A DNA stretch of 6,969 bases from Chloroflexota bacterium (GTDB lineage Bacteria; Chloroflexota; Chloroflexia; Thermomicrobiales; UBA6265): contig JAHWJF010000189.1 in NCBI GenBank assembly GCA_019348515.1, positions 1 to 6,969 on the forward strand, written 5' to 3'. The notes beneath the pieces are model-generated. The model ran no database searches, was not told the DNA's origin, and worked only from the letters and a program-made list of their open reading frames with translations. This document shows, in pieces, positions 1-5,624 of this stretch. Within the stretch, counting starts at the first letter, position 1; each line of letters begins with the position of its first letter. The translations under genes and the position numbers were made by a program.

Positions 1-10
1 TGTCGTCATG

Positions 11-55
11 GAGGGCCGTGTGGGATTCGAACCCACGACACGAGGATTAAAAGTC
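11..55 (-). repeat. Left 45-bp direct repeat, orphan tRNA-Lys 3' half (putative att site)
   Basis: Read on the minus strand this has the tRNA-Lys anticodon loop CTTTTAA, the 3' anticodon-stem strand TCCTC, a five-base variable loop, the T stem-loop GTGGG-TTCGAAT-CCCAC and the acceptor strand ACGGCCC. It is identical to 6916-6960. Upstream in the tRNA sense (56 onward) the sequence no longer pairs: the would-be 5' anticodon-stem strand does not match TCCTC, so no functional tRNA can form here. A D-arm-like string GAGCTCAGTGGGA occurs on the minus strand at 100-88, but about 20 bases too far from the anticodon. Confidence 0.9.
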
Positions 56-233
56 TGATCGAGGCGGGTCCAAGGAGTGCCAGGGCGTCCCACTGAGCTC
101 GACGATCGGTGGTCATGCGTCCATCTGGCTCGCTCGTTCGTGCTTGCATCCACGGTCGTGGGCGCCAGCGGGGGCGTCACTGAGGAGCGGCCGCGGAGGC
201 TTCACGCGTGGAATTGTTGGCGCCTGACGCGGA

Positions 234-647
234 TCAGCCCACCGCGACCAGCTCCACGAAATCCATCGCCGAAACCACCCCAGCGGGCCGACCGTGGTCG
301 TCGACGGCGACGAGACGATGAACGCGCTCCTCGCACATTCGCCGGGCGGCATCGCCCACGCGAGCGACGCTCGCGATCGTGACGGGCGGCATGCTCATGA
401 CCTCGCCAACGCGGATGCCGCGCTCGCGATGACGGATGAGGGCCTCGACCGCCGGGACGGCGAGGTAGAGCAGGTCCGTCTGGCTGATCACCCCAACGAG
501 CCGCCCGGCTAGATCGACCACTGGCAGCCCGCTGATGTGGTGACGCCGCAGCAGTTCCTCGGCGACCTCGATAGGGGCGTCGACCGACACGACGACCGGA
601 TCGATGGTCATTAGGTCCGCGACCGTGAGGCTGGCAGTGGCAGTCAT
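234..647 (-). CDS. Tandem CBS-domain protein (Hrp1-like)
   Basis: A 137-residue soluble protein made almost entirely of two CBS domains (about residues 8-62 and 80-135), which together form one Bateman module. Typical CBS strings are visible: DLMTIDPVVVSVDAP opens the first domain, HHISGLPVVD and GVISQTDLL close it, and the second ends GVVSAMDFVELV. Such modules bind adenosyl ligands or act as small sensors; no catalytic domain is attached. The start is well supported: AGGAGA lies seven bases before the ATG (655-660 on the minus strand). It lies 101 bp downstream of the doxX-like gene on the same strand and is probably co-transcribed with it, across a strong hairpin. In mycobacteria a two-CBS protein of similar size (Hrp1, Rv2626c) is a DosR regulon member, which fits the DosR-like regulator in this window. 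The ligand is unknown. Confidence 0.93.
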   Translation of the reverse strand: MTATASLTVADLMTIDPVVVSVDAPIEVAEELLRRHHISGLPVVDLAGRLVGVISQTDLLYLAVPAVEALIRHRERGIRVGEVMSMPPVTIASVARVGDAARRMCEERVHRLVAVDDHGRPAGVVSAMDFVELVAVG

Positions 648-654
648 TGCGGAT

Positions 655-660
655 TCTCCT
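655..660 (-). promoter_or_regulatory. Ribosome binding site of the CBS gene
   Basis: AGGAGA on the minus strand, seven bases from the ATG at 647. It fixes the start of the CBS protein. Confidence 0.75.
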
Positions 661-692
661 GCATACGGAATGTGCCCATCTCGCGATGGTTG

Positions 693-722
693 GAATCGGC
701 CGACTCTGCGGTCGGCCGATTC
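693..722. promoter_or_regulatory. Strong inverted repeat between doxX-like and CBS genes
   Basis: GAATCGGCCGAC and GTCGGCCGATTC form a perfect 12-bp stem with a six-base loop. It lies in the gap between the doxX-like stop (749) and the CBS ribosome binding site (660), both genes on the minus strand. No T-tract follows on either strand, so it is not a classic intrinsic terminator. It could be an mRNA processing or stabilising hairpin, an attenuator that lowers CBS expression relative to doxX, or an operator. Confidence 0.65.
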
Positions 723-748
723 GTCACGGGAGGGTTTCTTCGTCCCCG

Positions 749-1282
749 CTAACCAAAGACGTAGCGCAGGACCGGAGAGCGCTTGACGATGGGCTGCTCG
801 TCGAGGATCGCGTCGAGGCCGTAGACGTCTCCCGCGCGGATGACGCCGAGGATCAGGGCCGCCAGGGCCAGGAACGACGTCGCGTGGATCACGCCGTGTG
901 CGAAGTCCCAGGCCGCGATCGTGATGAACGCCATCATGAGGAAGCCCATCAGGGCAGCGAAGCGGGTTGCGAGGCCGACGATCAGGGCGGCCCCGATCGC
1001 GACCTGCCCGAATGGGACGATGAAGTCGATCGCGCCGAGCAGCGCGGCGTTCCCGGCCAGGTCGGCCCAGAACGGCGCAGTCGGGTTGACGATCGTGCCT
1101 TCAGCGACCGGCGCCGACGTGGTGCCTGCAGTCGCGAACGTGAGGAAGCCCTTCGCGCTGAAGGGCTCGGCGCCGCCGATGAAGCTGAAGACCTTGTCGA
1201 GACCGGCGTACAGGAAGTACCAGCCGGTGATGAGTCGGAGGGCCAGGATGCCGTATGCCCTGGATCCCGTGAGTGCGGTCAT
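749..1282 (-). CDS. DoxX/DoxD-like membrane protein
   Basis: A 177-residue integral membrane protein of the DoxX/DoxD superfamily. The signature is the first helix, RLITGWYFLYAGLDKVF (residues 16-32), followed by a periplasmic or lumenal insertion (about 35-75) and three further hydrophobic segments (about 78-104, 107-128 and 131-149). DoxD is a subunit of archaeal thiosulfate:quinone oxidoreductase, but most bacterial relatives have no proven substrate and are linked only loosely to redox stress or quinone metabolism, so no reaction is assigned. AAAGGTGG (1290-1297, minus) sits seven bases before the ATG and supports this start. It is divergent from the SRPBCC-like gene and shares with it an intergenic region holding three DosR-like boxes 88-146 bp before this start. 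It is probably the first gene of a doxX-CBS unit. Confidence 0.88.
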   Translation of the reverse strand: MTALTGSRAYGILALRLITGWYFLYAGLDKVFSFIGGAEPFSAKGFLTFATAGTTSAPVAEGTIVNPTAPFWADLAGNAALLGAIDFIVPFGQVAIGAALIVGLATRFAALMGFLMMAFITIAAWDFAHGVIHATSFLALAALILGVIRAGDVYGLDAILDEQPIVKRSPVLRYVFG

Positions 1283-1289
1283 TCTGTGT

Positions 1290-1297
1290 CCACCTTT
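1290..1297 (-). promoter_or_regulatory. Ribosome binding site of the doxX-like gene
   Basis: AAAGGTGG on the minus strand, seven bases before the ATG at 1282. It supports that start over any longer reading frame. Confidence 0.7.
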
Positions 1298-1370
1298 CGA
1301 GTTGCCGTTGCCGGTCTGACACCGGCGATTTGACCGCCATCACCGTACGGCCCGCGCACCCGGGCCTCAT

Positions 1371-1428
1371 GGGCCGCGAAGCCCCTTCCGTCGGGACGGA
1401 TGACCCTCGTACGGGGGCCGTTTGGCCC
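1371..1428. promoter_or_regulatory. Three phased DosR-like boxes (divergent promoter region)
   Basis: Three 14-bp near-palindromes of the form GGGNC-N4-GNCCC start at 1371, 1393 and 1415, exactly 22 bp (about two helical turns) apart: GGGCC-GCGA-AGCCC (one mismatch), GGGAC-GGAT-GACCC (full match) and GGGCC-GTTT-GGCCC (full match and a perfect palindrome). The mycobacterial DosR site is GGGAC-N4-GTCCC-like with the same 5+4+5 architecture. The DosR-like regulator at 2039-2716 keeps the DNA-contacting residues. The array sits midway between two divergent starts (1282 and 1548), so it could activate both. That the boxes are bound is inference. Confidence 0.7.
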
Positions 1429-1429
1429 T

Positions 1430-1452
1430 GCCACCCAGCACTGGTGGGTGGC
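1430..1452. promoter_or_regulatory. Perfect 8-bp inverted repeat next to the boxes
   Basis: GCCACCCA and TGGGTGGC are separated by seven bases, one base after the third DosR-like box. No T-tract follows. In a divergent promoter region this is better read as an operator for a second regulator, or as part of the 5' leader of the plus-strand gene, than as a terminator. Confidence 0.45.
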
Positions 1453-1466
1453 TTCAATGCTGGTAC

Positions 1467-1494
1467 CTGAGAGCCGGATCGCACGTTCTCTCAG
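1467..1494 (+). promoter_or_regulatory. Inverted repeat in the leader of the SRPBCC-like gene
   Basis: CTGAGAG (1467-1473) and CTCTCAG (1488-1494) can pair as a 7-bp stem with a 14-base loop, 53 bp before the ATG at 1548. It may be a leader hairpin or an operator; nothing in the sequence separates the two. Confidence 0.3.
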
Positions 1495-1533
1495 CGAACT
1501 CGCACTAGAGCAACGGTGACAGCGCTAATCGTC

Positions 1534-1539
1534 AAGGAG
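1534..1539 (+). promoter_or_regulatory. Ribosome binding site that decides the SRPBCC-like start
   Basis: AAGGAG lies eight bases before ATG 1548 but only two bases before the in-frame GTG at 1542. The spacing favours the ATG. Confidence 0.7.
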
Positions 1540-1547
1540 CCGTGAGC

Positions 1548-2042
1548 ATGGCCGCGTCGGTCAGCGATACGCTCGAGGAGCAGCTCAGCCGCGTCGTGGC
1601 CCGGCGTCGGCCCTCGAGCGAGCCGGACCGGTTGGCGTGGGCTATCCGGGCGGCGCGTAGCTGGCTCGGCCCGGAGGTTCAACCCGCGCCGCCCGGCATG
1701 AGCCGGCATCAGGCCGATCTGCGGCTGCGGGTCAGCGATCGCCGATCGGTCGTGACCTTCGCCAAGGCCGCTTACGTCGACATCGGCCCGGTCAAGCCTC
1801 TCGACGGCGGCTGGGAGGTCGAGGTCGCCTGGCGGGCTTCGACGCTGGCCCCGCTGTTCCCGGTCTTCTCGGGCACGATTGTCGCCAGCCGCTACGAGCT
1901 GACGCTCTCAGGCTGGTATGCACCACCGGGGGGCTCCCTCGGCCGCGTCGCCGATCGCGCACTGTTGCACATCGCCGCCGAGGGCACAGCGCGCTTGCTG
2001 CTTGGACAGCTTGACGACGCCGCCGCCCGAGGCGCCGCCTAG
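1548..2042 (+). CDS. SRPBCC-like hypothetical protein
   Basis: A 164-residue soluble protein with no signal peptide or membrane segment. After a charged helical N-terminus (about 1-45) comes a run of likely beta strands (about 55-125: the ADLRLRVSDRR, WEVEVAWRAS and YELTLSGWYAPP regions) and then an amphipathic C-terminal helix (about 130-158, GRVADRALLHIAAEGTARLLL). Curved sheet plus long C-terminal helix is the SRPBCC (START/polyketide cyclase-like) plan, and the strand-PP-helix ending resembles hypothetical proteins of that kind. This rests on pattern memory, not a profile search. No ligand can be named. ATG 1548 is preferred over GTG 1542 from ribosome-binding-site spacing. It is divergent from the doxX-like gene and probably under the same DosR-like boxes. 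Its stop codon overlaps the stop of the convergent response regulator. Confidence 0.82.
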   Translation: MAASVSDTLEEQLSRVVARRRPSSEPDRLAWAIRAARSWLGPEVQPAPPGMSRHQADLRLRVSDRRSVVTFAKAAYVDIGPVKPLDGGWEVEVAWRASTLAPLFPVFSGTIVASRYELTLSGWYAPPGGSLGRVADRALLHIAAEGTARLLLGQLDDAAARGAA

Positions 2043-2716
2043 ATCTCCTCCGGCGGGACCAGACCGCGTTTGACAACGAAGGCCGCCGCCTGTGTCCGGC
2101 GCTGCAGGTTTAGCTTGGACAAGATGCTGCTGACGTAGTTCTTGACTGTCTTGTCGGAGAGGAATACCTCAGCGGCGATTTCCTTGTTGGTCTTCCCCTC
2201 CGCGACGAGCAGCAGGATCTTGCGCTCCTGGGCCGTCAGCTCAGCGAGTTCGTCCGGGGCTCCAGCGGTAGCCACGCGGCGCACGCGCTCGAGCACCTTC
2301 TCGGTGACCGCCGGATCGAGCAACGACTCGCCGCGCCCGACCGCTTCCAGGGCGCTGACCAGGTCCCGACCGCGGATCTGCTTGAGCAGGTAGCCGCTGG
2401 CGCCGGCGATGATCGCTGACAGCACTGCCTCCTCGTCGGGATAGCTGGTGAGCATCACCACCCGCGTCTCCGGGCGCGAGGCGCGGATCTCTCGGCAGGC
2501 CTCGATGCCCGAGCCGTCCGGCAAACGAACGTCCATGACCACGAGATCCGGCTCGTGCCTCGCCGCTAGTGCGATCGATTCGGCCACGGATCCAGCTTGC
2601 GCTACGACGTTGAATCCTGAGCGGCGGTCGAGCAACGATACCAGTCCCTGGCGGACGACCTCGTGGTCATCCACAACCAGCAGCCGCAGGGGACCTCGGG
2701 GCTCGTCGCCTCTCAC
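2039..2716 (-). CDS. DosR/DevR-like NarL-family response regulator
   Basis: A 225-residue response regulator. The receiver domain (about 10-128) has the acidic pair D16-D17, phosphoacceptor D62 in VVMDVRLPDGSG, T90 in MLTSY and K112 in GYLLKQI. The LuxR-type helix-turn-helix (about 157-218) starts LTAQERKILLLVAEGKTNKEIA and carries the recognition helix SDKTVKNYVSSILSKL. Several stretches closely track mycobacterial DosR: LTSY, AGASGY, KTVKNYVS and RRTQAA. K189, K192 and N193 align with DosR K179, K182 and N183, the residues that read its DNA site, so a similar binding site is expected; matching boxes occur at 1371-1428, 4949-4985 and 5515-5550. The ATG overlaps the kinase stop as ATGA, which indicates translational coupling and one operon. 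The stop overlaps the stop of the convergent SRPBCC-like gene. I call it DosR-like rather than naming it dosR because orthology was not tested. Confidence 0.95.
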   Translation of the reverse strand: MRGDEPRGPLRLLVVDDHEVVRQGLVSLLDRRSGFNVVAQAGSVAESIALAARHEPDLVVMDVRLPDGSGIEACREIRASRPETRVVMLTSYPDEEAVLSAIIAGASGYLLKQIRGRDLVSALEAVGRGESLLDPAVTEKVLERVRRVATAGAPDELAELTAQERKILLLVAEGKTNKEIAAEVFLSDKTVKNYVSSILSKLNLQRRTQAAAFVVKRGLVPPEEI

Positions 2717-3969
2717 TCGCTTGCTCCTCGCTTGGATCCGGCGTGGGGGAGGGTGACGATGATACGGGCCCCCGCGTCCACGCCGCTCTGAATGTCAAGG
2801 TCGCCGCGGAGCGCCTCAGCGCGCGCGCGAATGTTGTCGAGGCCGTGGTGACCGCGGCCGATCGCCACATTAGGGTCGAGCCCGCGGCCGTCGTCGGCGA
2901 TCTCCAGTCGGATCATGCGATGGGGCATCGTCAACCTGATCGAGGCGTTCTTGGCCCCCGAGTGGCGCGCGATGTTGGCCAACGCCTCGCGCGTGATCGA
3001 GAGCAGCTCGGCAACCACCTCCACGGACAAGCCGTCCACCTCCTCACCGACAACCTCAACCTCGGTGGTCGTGTTACGGCGCAGCTCCTCGGCGAGGGCG
3101 CGCAGCCCGTCGAGCAGGCTACCGGCATCAACTAGCAGCGGGCGCAGCCCAAAAATGAAATTGCGGATGTCGCGTATCACGCCGTGCAGTGCATCGATGG
3201 CGTCGTCGACGCGCTGGCGCGCCTCCTCCGGCGCCTCGCCCACGAGCTCTGGGACGTCGTCGAGGGATAAGGTGACGGCATAGATACTCTGGATAACGCT
3301 GTCGTGCAGGTCGCGGCTGATGCGGTCCCGCTCGTCGACCACCGCCAAGCGCTGCACCTGCTCGTGGAGCCGCGCGTTCTCGATCGCAATCCCCGCGTGG
3401 AGCGCGAACGTTTCGACTAGCGCCTGGTCATCGGCACTGAACTCCGGCGCGTCTTGCTTGTTAGTTAGATAGAGGCGGCCGACAACGCCGCCCTTGACGG
3501 TGACCGGCACGCCCAGGAACGAATCCATCGGCGGGTGGTTCGGCGGGAAGCCATAGCTCTCCGGATGCGATGCAATGTGTGCGATCCGGTACGAGCGGTT
3601 CTCGCGGATGATCAGGCCAAGCAGCCCGCGGCCACGCGGCAGGTCGCCGATGGCGCGGCGTTGATCGGCGCTGATCCCGCTGGTGATGAATTCGGTGATC
3701 TGCGCCTCCTCGTCCACGATCCCGAGCGCCGCGTACTCCGCAGCCACCAGTTCACGGACGCGGCCAACGATGAGCTGAAGAACCTGCTCGACGTCGAGGA
3801 CGCCGCTGATGCCACGTACCGCGGCATCGAGCGCCTGCAGGGCCGGTGGCAGCAGGACCGATCGATCGCCTGGGGCAGGCATGTCTGACACGCCCGCCAG
3901 CGTACCCCGGAGCATCCCCCCGGCGTGGAACGGGCCGACTGGAGCACAGTTTTCGGGTCCCTGGCCCAT
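2713..3969 (-). CDS. GAF-domain sensor histidine kinase (DosS/DevS-like, single GAF)
   Basis: A 418-residue cytoplasmic sensor kinase with no membrane segment. The order is a GAF domain (about 58-203), a HisKA_3 dimerisation helix with phosphoacceptor H222 in SRDLHDSVIQ, and a HATPase domain (about 315-410; N box REALANIARHS, then IADDGRGLDP and GRGHHGLDNI). The GAF domain resembles GAF-A of mycobacterial DosS, especially GFPPNHPPMDSFLGVPV (140-156). H145 there appears to align with the heme-ligating histidine of DosS, which suggests a heme sensor of O2, NO or CO; this is inference. DosS has two GAF domains and about 578 residues, so this is a shorter one-GAF version. It is the first gene of a kinase-regulator operon. 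The start is uncertain: GGAG is only four bases from this ATG, and M19, V27 or M30 are possible, since residues 1-40 look unconserved. No DosR-like box was found upstream, so autoregulation is not evident. Confidence 0.93.
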   Translation of the reverse strand: MGQGPENCAPVGPFHAGGMLRGTLAGVSDMPAPGDRSVLLPPALQALDAAVRGISGVLDVEQVLQLIVGRVRELVAAEYAALGIVDEEAQITEFITSGISADQRRAIGDLPRGRGLLGLIIRENRSYRIAHIASHPESYGFPPNHPPMDSFLGVPVTVKGGVVGRLYLTNKQDAPEFSADDQALVETFALHAGIAIENARLHEQVQRLAVVDERDRISRDLHDSVIQSIYAVTLSLDDVPELVGEAPEEARQRVDDAIDALHGVIRDIRNFIFGLRPLLVDAGSLLDGLRALAEELRRNTTTEVEVVGEEVDGLSVEVVAELLSITREALANIARHSGAKNASIRLTMPHRMIRLEIADDGRGLDPNVAIGRGHHGLDNIRARAEALRGDLDIQSGVDAGARIIVTLPHAGSKRGASE

Positions 3970-4087
3970 GTGGCTCCGGCGCGAAGCGGATCAACTCTTG
4001 TAACGCATATCGCAACGAGGTTTTCATTCCGGGGGCGAACAACGGCAATCCCCGGTTCTCCCAGCCGGCCGATGGTTTGGGCTTGGC

Positions 4088-4183
4088 ATGCTTGTGCTTG
4101 GGCTAAGCCTCGCCATCAATACCGTGCTCGGGCCGCTCGTGTGGGGTGTCATCAGCTACCCATTCACTGGAGACTGCTCTTAA
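4088..4183 (+). pseudogene. Out-of-frame 5' part of the following membrane-protein gene
   Basis: An open frame starting at ATG 4088 reads as a 31-residue hydrophobic peptide (MLVLGLSLAINTVLGPLVWG, then VISYPFTGD, C, S) and ends at TAA 4181. It looks like the natural first transmembrane helix of the protein encoded from 4146 in another frame. Skipping a single base at 4175 joins GD directly to ALNEALGLEAV and removes the stop. So the real gene probably starts near 4088 and is split here by a one-base insertion, whether a true mutation or a sequencing error. No good ribosome binding site is visible before ATG 4088. Confidence 0.55.
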
Positions 4184-4907
4184 CGAGGCACTCGGCCTAG
4201 AGGCGGTATCCCTGGTGCTGATCGCGCCGCTCGCGATTGCCGCCGGGCTGTTGGCCGTGCGTGGGCATCCGGCGGCCGCGATTTTGGCGCTCGGCCCGGC
4301 GGCCTACGCCGCTTACATGCTGGTGCAGTACGTCGTCGGCCCGCAGTATCCGACCTACCAGCCGTCGATCGCGCTCCATCTGGCGCTCTTCGTTCTCAGC
4401 GCAGTGCTGCTGCTCGGCGCCTGGGCGAGCGTCCACGCCAGGCAACCGGAGGCCTCGCGCGGCTGGGCCATCGTCGCCCTCGGGCTGGCCGCTTTCGTGG
4501 TCTCGCGCTGGGTGCCCGCCTTCGCCGGCATGCTGACGAACGACCCAATCCCGGCAGCCGCTCCGGACGTCACGATGTTTTGGTCGATCTTCCTGCTCGA
4601 CCTCGGGCTCGTCGTGCCGGCCGCGGCAGCAACCGGCATGGGCCTACTGGCCCGCGCGCCCTGGGCGCGCAAGGCGCTCTACGGCGTCGTCGGCTGGTTT
4701 GCGCTGGTGCCTCCGTCGGTGGCGGCCATGAGCATCGTCAACCTCCTGCGCAGCGATCCCAACGCCGCGCCGGGGGACACTGTCGTCTTCGTCGTGGTCA
4801 CCGCCGTCTGCTGGGCTATCGCGGTCTGGCTGTACCGCCCGCTGTTTGCCCCGACGACGATGCGAACCGCTACGCAGACCGTGCCTCGATCGGTCGCTGC
4901 TGGATAG
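4146..4907 (+). CDS. Multi-spanning membrane protein, function unknown (5' end probably frameshifted)
   Basis: The longest open frame starts at GTG 4146 and gives 253 residues with about seven hydrophobic segments (about 19-38, 43-64, 75-95, 106-127, 143-168, 178-200 and 212-233) and a short polar tail. I do not recognise the family with confidence. No redox motif, transporter signature or conserved metal-binding cluster stands out, apart from aromatic and proline residues in the loop VVGPQYPTYQPS. The GTG has no ribosome binding site, and its first twelve codons overlap a better N-terminus in another frame (4088-4174), so the annotated start is probably an artefact of a frameshift near 4175. 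It is divergent from the kinase operon. No DosR-like box was found in the 3970-4145 intergenic stretch, which holds only a weak CCGGGG/CCCCGG inverted repeat (4029-4055). Confidence 0.72.
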   Translation: MSSATHSLETALNEALGLEAVSLVLIAPLAIAAGLLAVRGHPAAAILALGPAAYAAYMLVQYVVGPQYPTYQPSIALHLALFVLSAVLLLGAWASVHARQPEASRGWAIVALGLAAFVVSRWVPAFAGMLTNDPIPAAAPDVTMFWSIFLLDLGLVVPAAAATGMGLLARAPWARKALYGVVGWFALVPPSVAAMSIVNLLRSDPNAAPGDTVVFVVVTAVCWAIAVWLYRPLFAPTTMRTATQTVPRSVAAG

Positions 4908-4948
4908 GCAGCGGTGGCCGACAGGTCTGCGGCTAATTCGCCTCGATC

Positions 4949-4985
4949 ACGCCGTTCGGCCCGGGGAAGACGGGCCAGTTGGCCC
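4949..4985. promoter_or_regulatory. DosR-like box pair upstream of the small membrane protein
   Basis: GGGCC-AGTT-GGCCC at 4972-4985 is a full match to GGGNC-N4-GNCCC and a perfect palindrome. A degenerate partner, ACGCC-GTTC-GGCCC, sits 23 bp upstream (4949-4962) with an intact right half. The strong box ends 125 bp before ATG 5111. The partner is weak and would not stand alone. Confidence 0.6.
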
Positions 4986-5095
4986 TTGGTTCGAAACCAG
5001 TCGTCGCACCAGCCTTCATGACGAAACAGCTCGTTAAGTGGTCCGACATGGCGGCTGTACGTCCAAATCAGCCGGCCGAGGCGGCCGAATCTACC

Positions 5096-5101
5096 AGGAG
5101 G
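5096..5101 (+). promoter_or_regulatory. Ribosome binding site that decides the 5111 start
   Basis: AGGAGG, nine bases before ATG 5111. It rejects the longer in-frame extension beginning at 4979, which would also place the DosR-like box against the coding sequence. Confidence 0.78.
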
Positions 5102-5110
5102 AAGGGTGGG

Positions 5111-5446
5111 ATGGAACAAGTAATCGAAAGCGTCGCCAATGGCCTTGGGAGCAGCGTCGGTTGGTTGGCCGAGGCGGGCGTTCTGTTCGGGCTCTTCGCG
5201 GTGATTTGGCTTGGTTTCGGCGCCGCATTGATATGGAGCCAGGGCACCCTTGATGCCGCCTGGGAGTCGATCCGCAGTTTGCCGCTGCTCGTGCAGGGAG
5301 TCGTGTGGCTGCTATTTCTGCCGGTGATGCTCGCGCTGTGGGTCTGGGAGACGACGTGGCCGCTAATCCTGCGTCTCTTGCTCGTTTCCGGCCTGGCGGG
5401 CTCGAACCTGCTCATCTTCCTTCCGCGCTGGCTGCAACGGGGGTGA
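5111..5446 (+). CDS. Small three-helix membrane protein, function unknown
   Basis: A 111-residue protein with a short amphipathic N-terminus (MEQVIESVANGLG) and three hydrophobic segments: about 17-42 (GWLAEAGVLFGLFAVIWLGFG), 58-79 (PLLVQGVVWLLFLPVMLALWVW) and 83-106 (WPLILRLLLVSGLAGSNLLIFL). It is rich in Trp and Leu and has no Cys or His, so a metal- or heme-binding role is unlikely. I do not recognise the family. The start rests on a consensus AGGAGG nine bases upstream. It lies between a DosR-like box pair and nirK, on the same strand, with its own putative boxes and nirK's separate boxes downstream, so it may be a regulon member expressed alongside NirK rather than strictly in one operon with it. 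Confidence 0.82.
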   Translation: MEQVIESVANGLGSSVGWLAEAGVLFGLFAVIWLGFGAALIWSQGTLDAAWESIRSLPLLVQGVVWLLFLPVMLALWVWETTWPLILRLLLVSGLAGSNLLIFLPRWLQRG

Positions 5447-5514
5447 CCGGAGGGCGGTGTGGTTTGCACCCGACGTCGGCTGCATGCCGGTGTATCCCGG
5501 CCTCCGTCATTGCC

Positions 5515-5550
5515 GGGCCATCGGTCACAGCCAATCGTGACCTACGGCCC
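5515..5550. promoter_or_regulatory. DosR-like tandem boxes upstream of the NirK-like gene
   Basis: GGGCC-ATCG-GTCAC (5515-5528) and GTGAC-CTAC-GGCCC (5537-5550) each match GGGNC-N4-GNCCC with one mismatch. They are offset by 22 bp, the same spacing as the array at 1371-1428. The second box ends 74 bp before ATG 5625 and 38 bp before the point where cupredoxin similarity begins. Confidence 0.5.
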
Positions 5551-5624
5551 TACGACCGCGGCGGCCCGCCCGAGATCGTGACGACAGGGCCATCTTCCAC
5601 GACCTCACCTTCTCGGATGGCACG

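Noticed and set aside
647..1333. Long plus-strand open frame (228 codons) opposite the doxX-like gene
   Set aside because: Its translation is a charged, Arg/Asp/Glu-rich string with no fold or family resemblance, and it is the antisense shadow of a clear membrane protein in GC-rich DNA.
4029..4055. CCGGGG/CCCCGG inverted repeat upstream of the kinase, considered as a DosR-like box
   Set aside because: A six-base stem with a 15-base spacer does not fit the 5+4+5 architecture and is common by chance at this GC content.
4979..5446. 155-codon reading of the small membrane protein from 4979
   Set aside because: A consensus AGGAGG at 5096-5101 points to ATG 5111, and the extension is non-hydrophobic and would begin within the DosR-like box.
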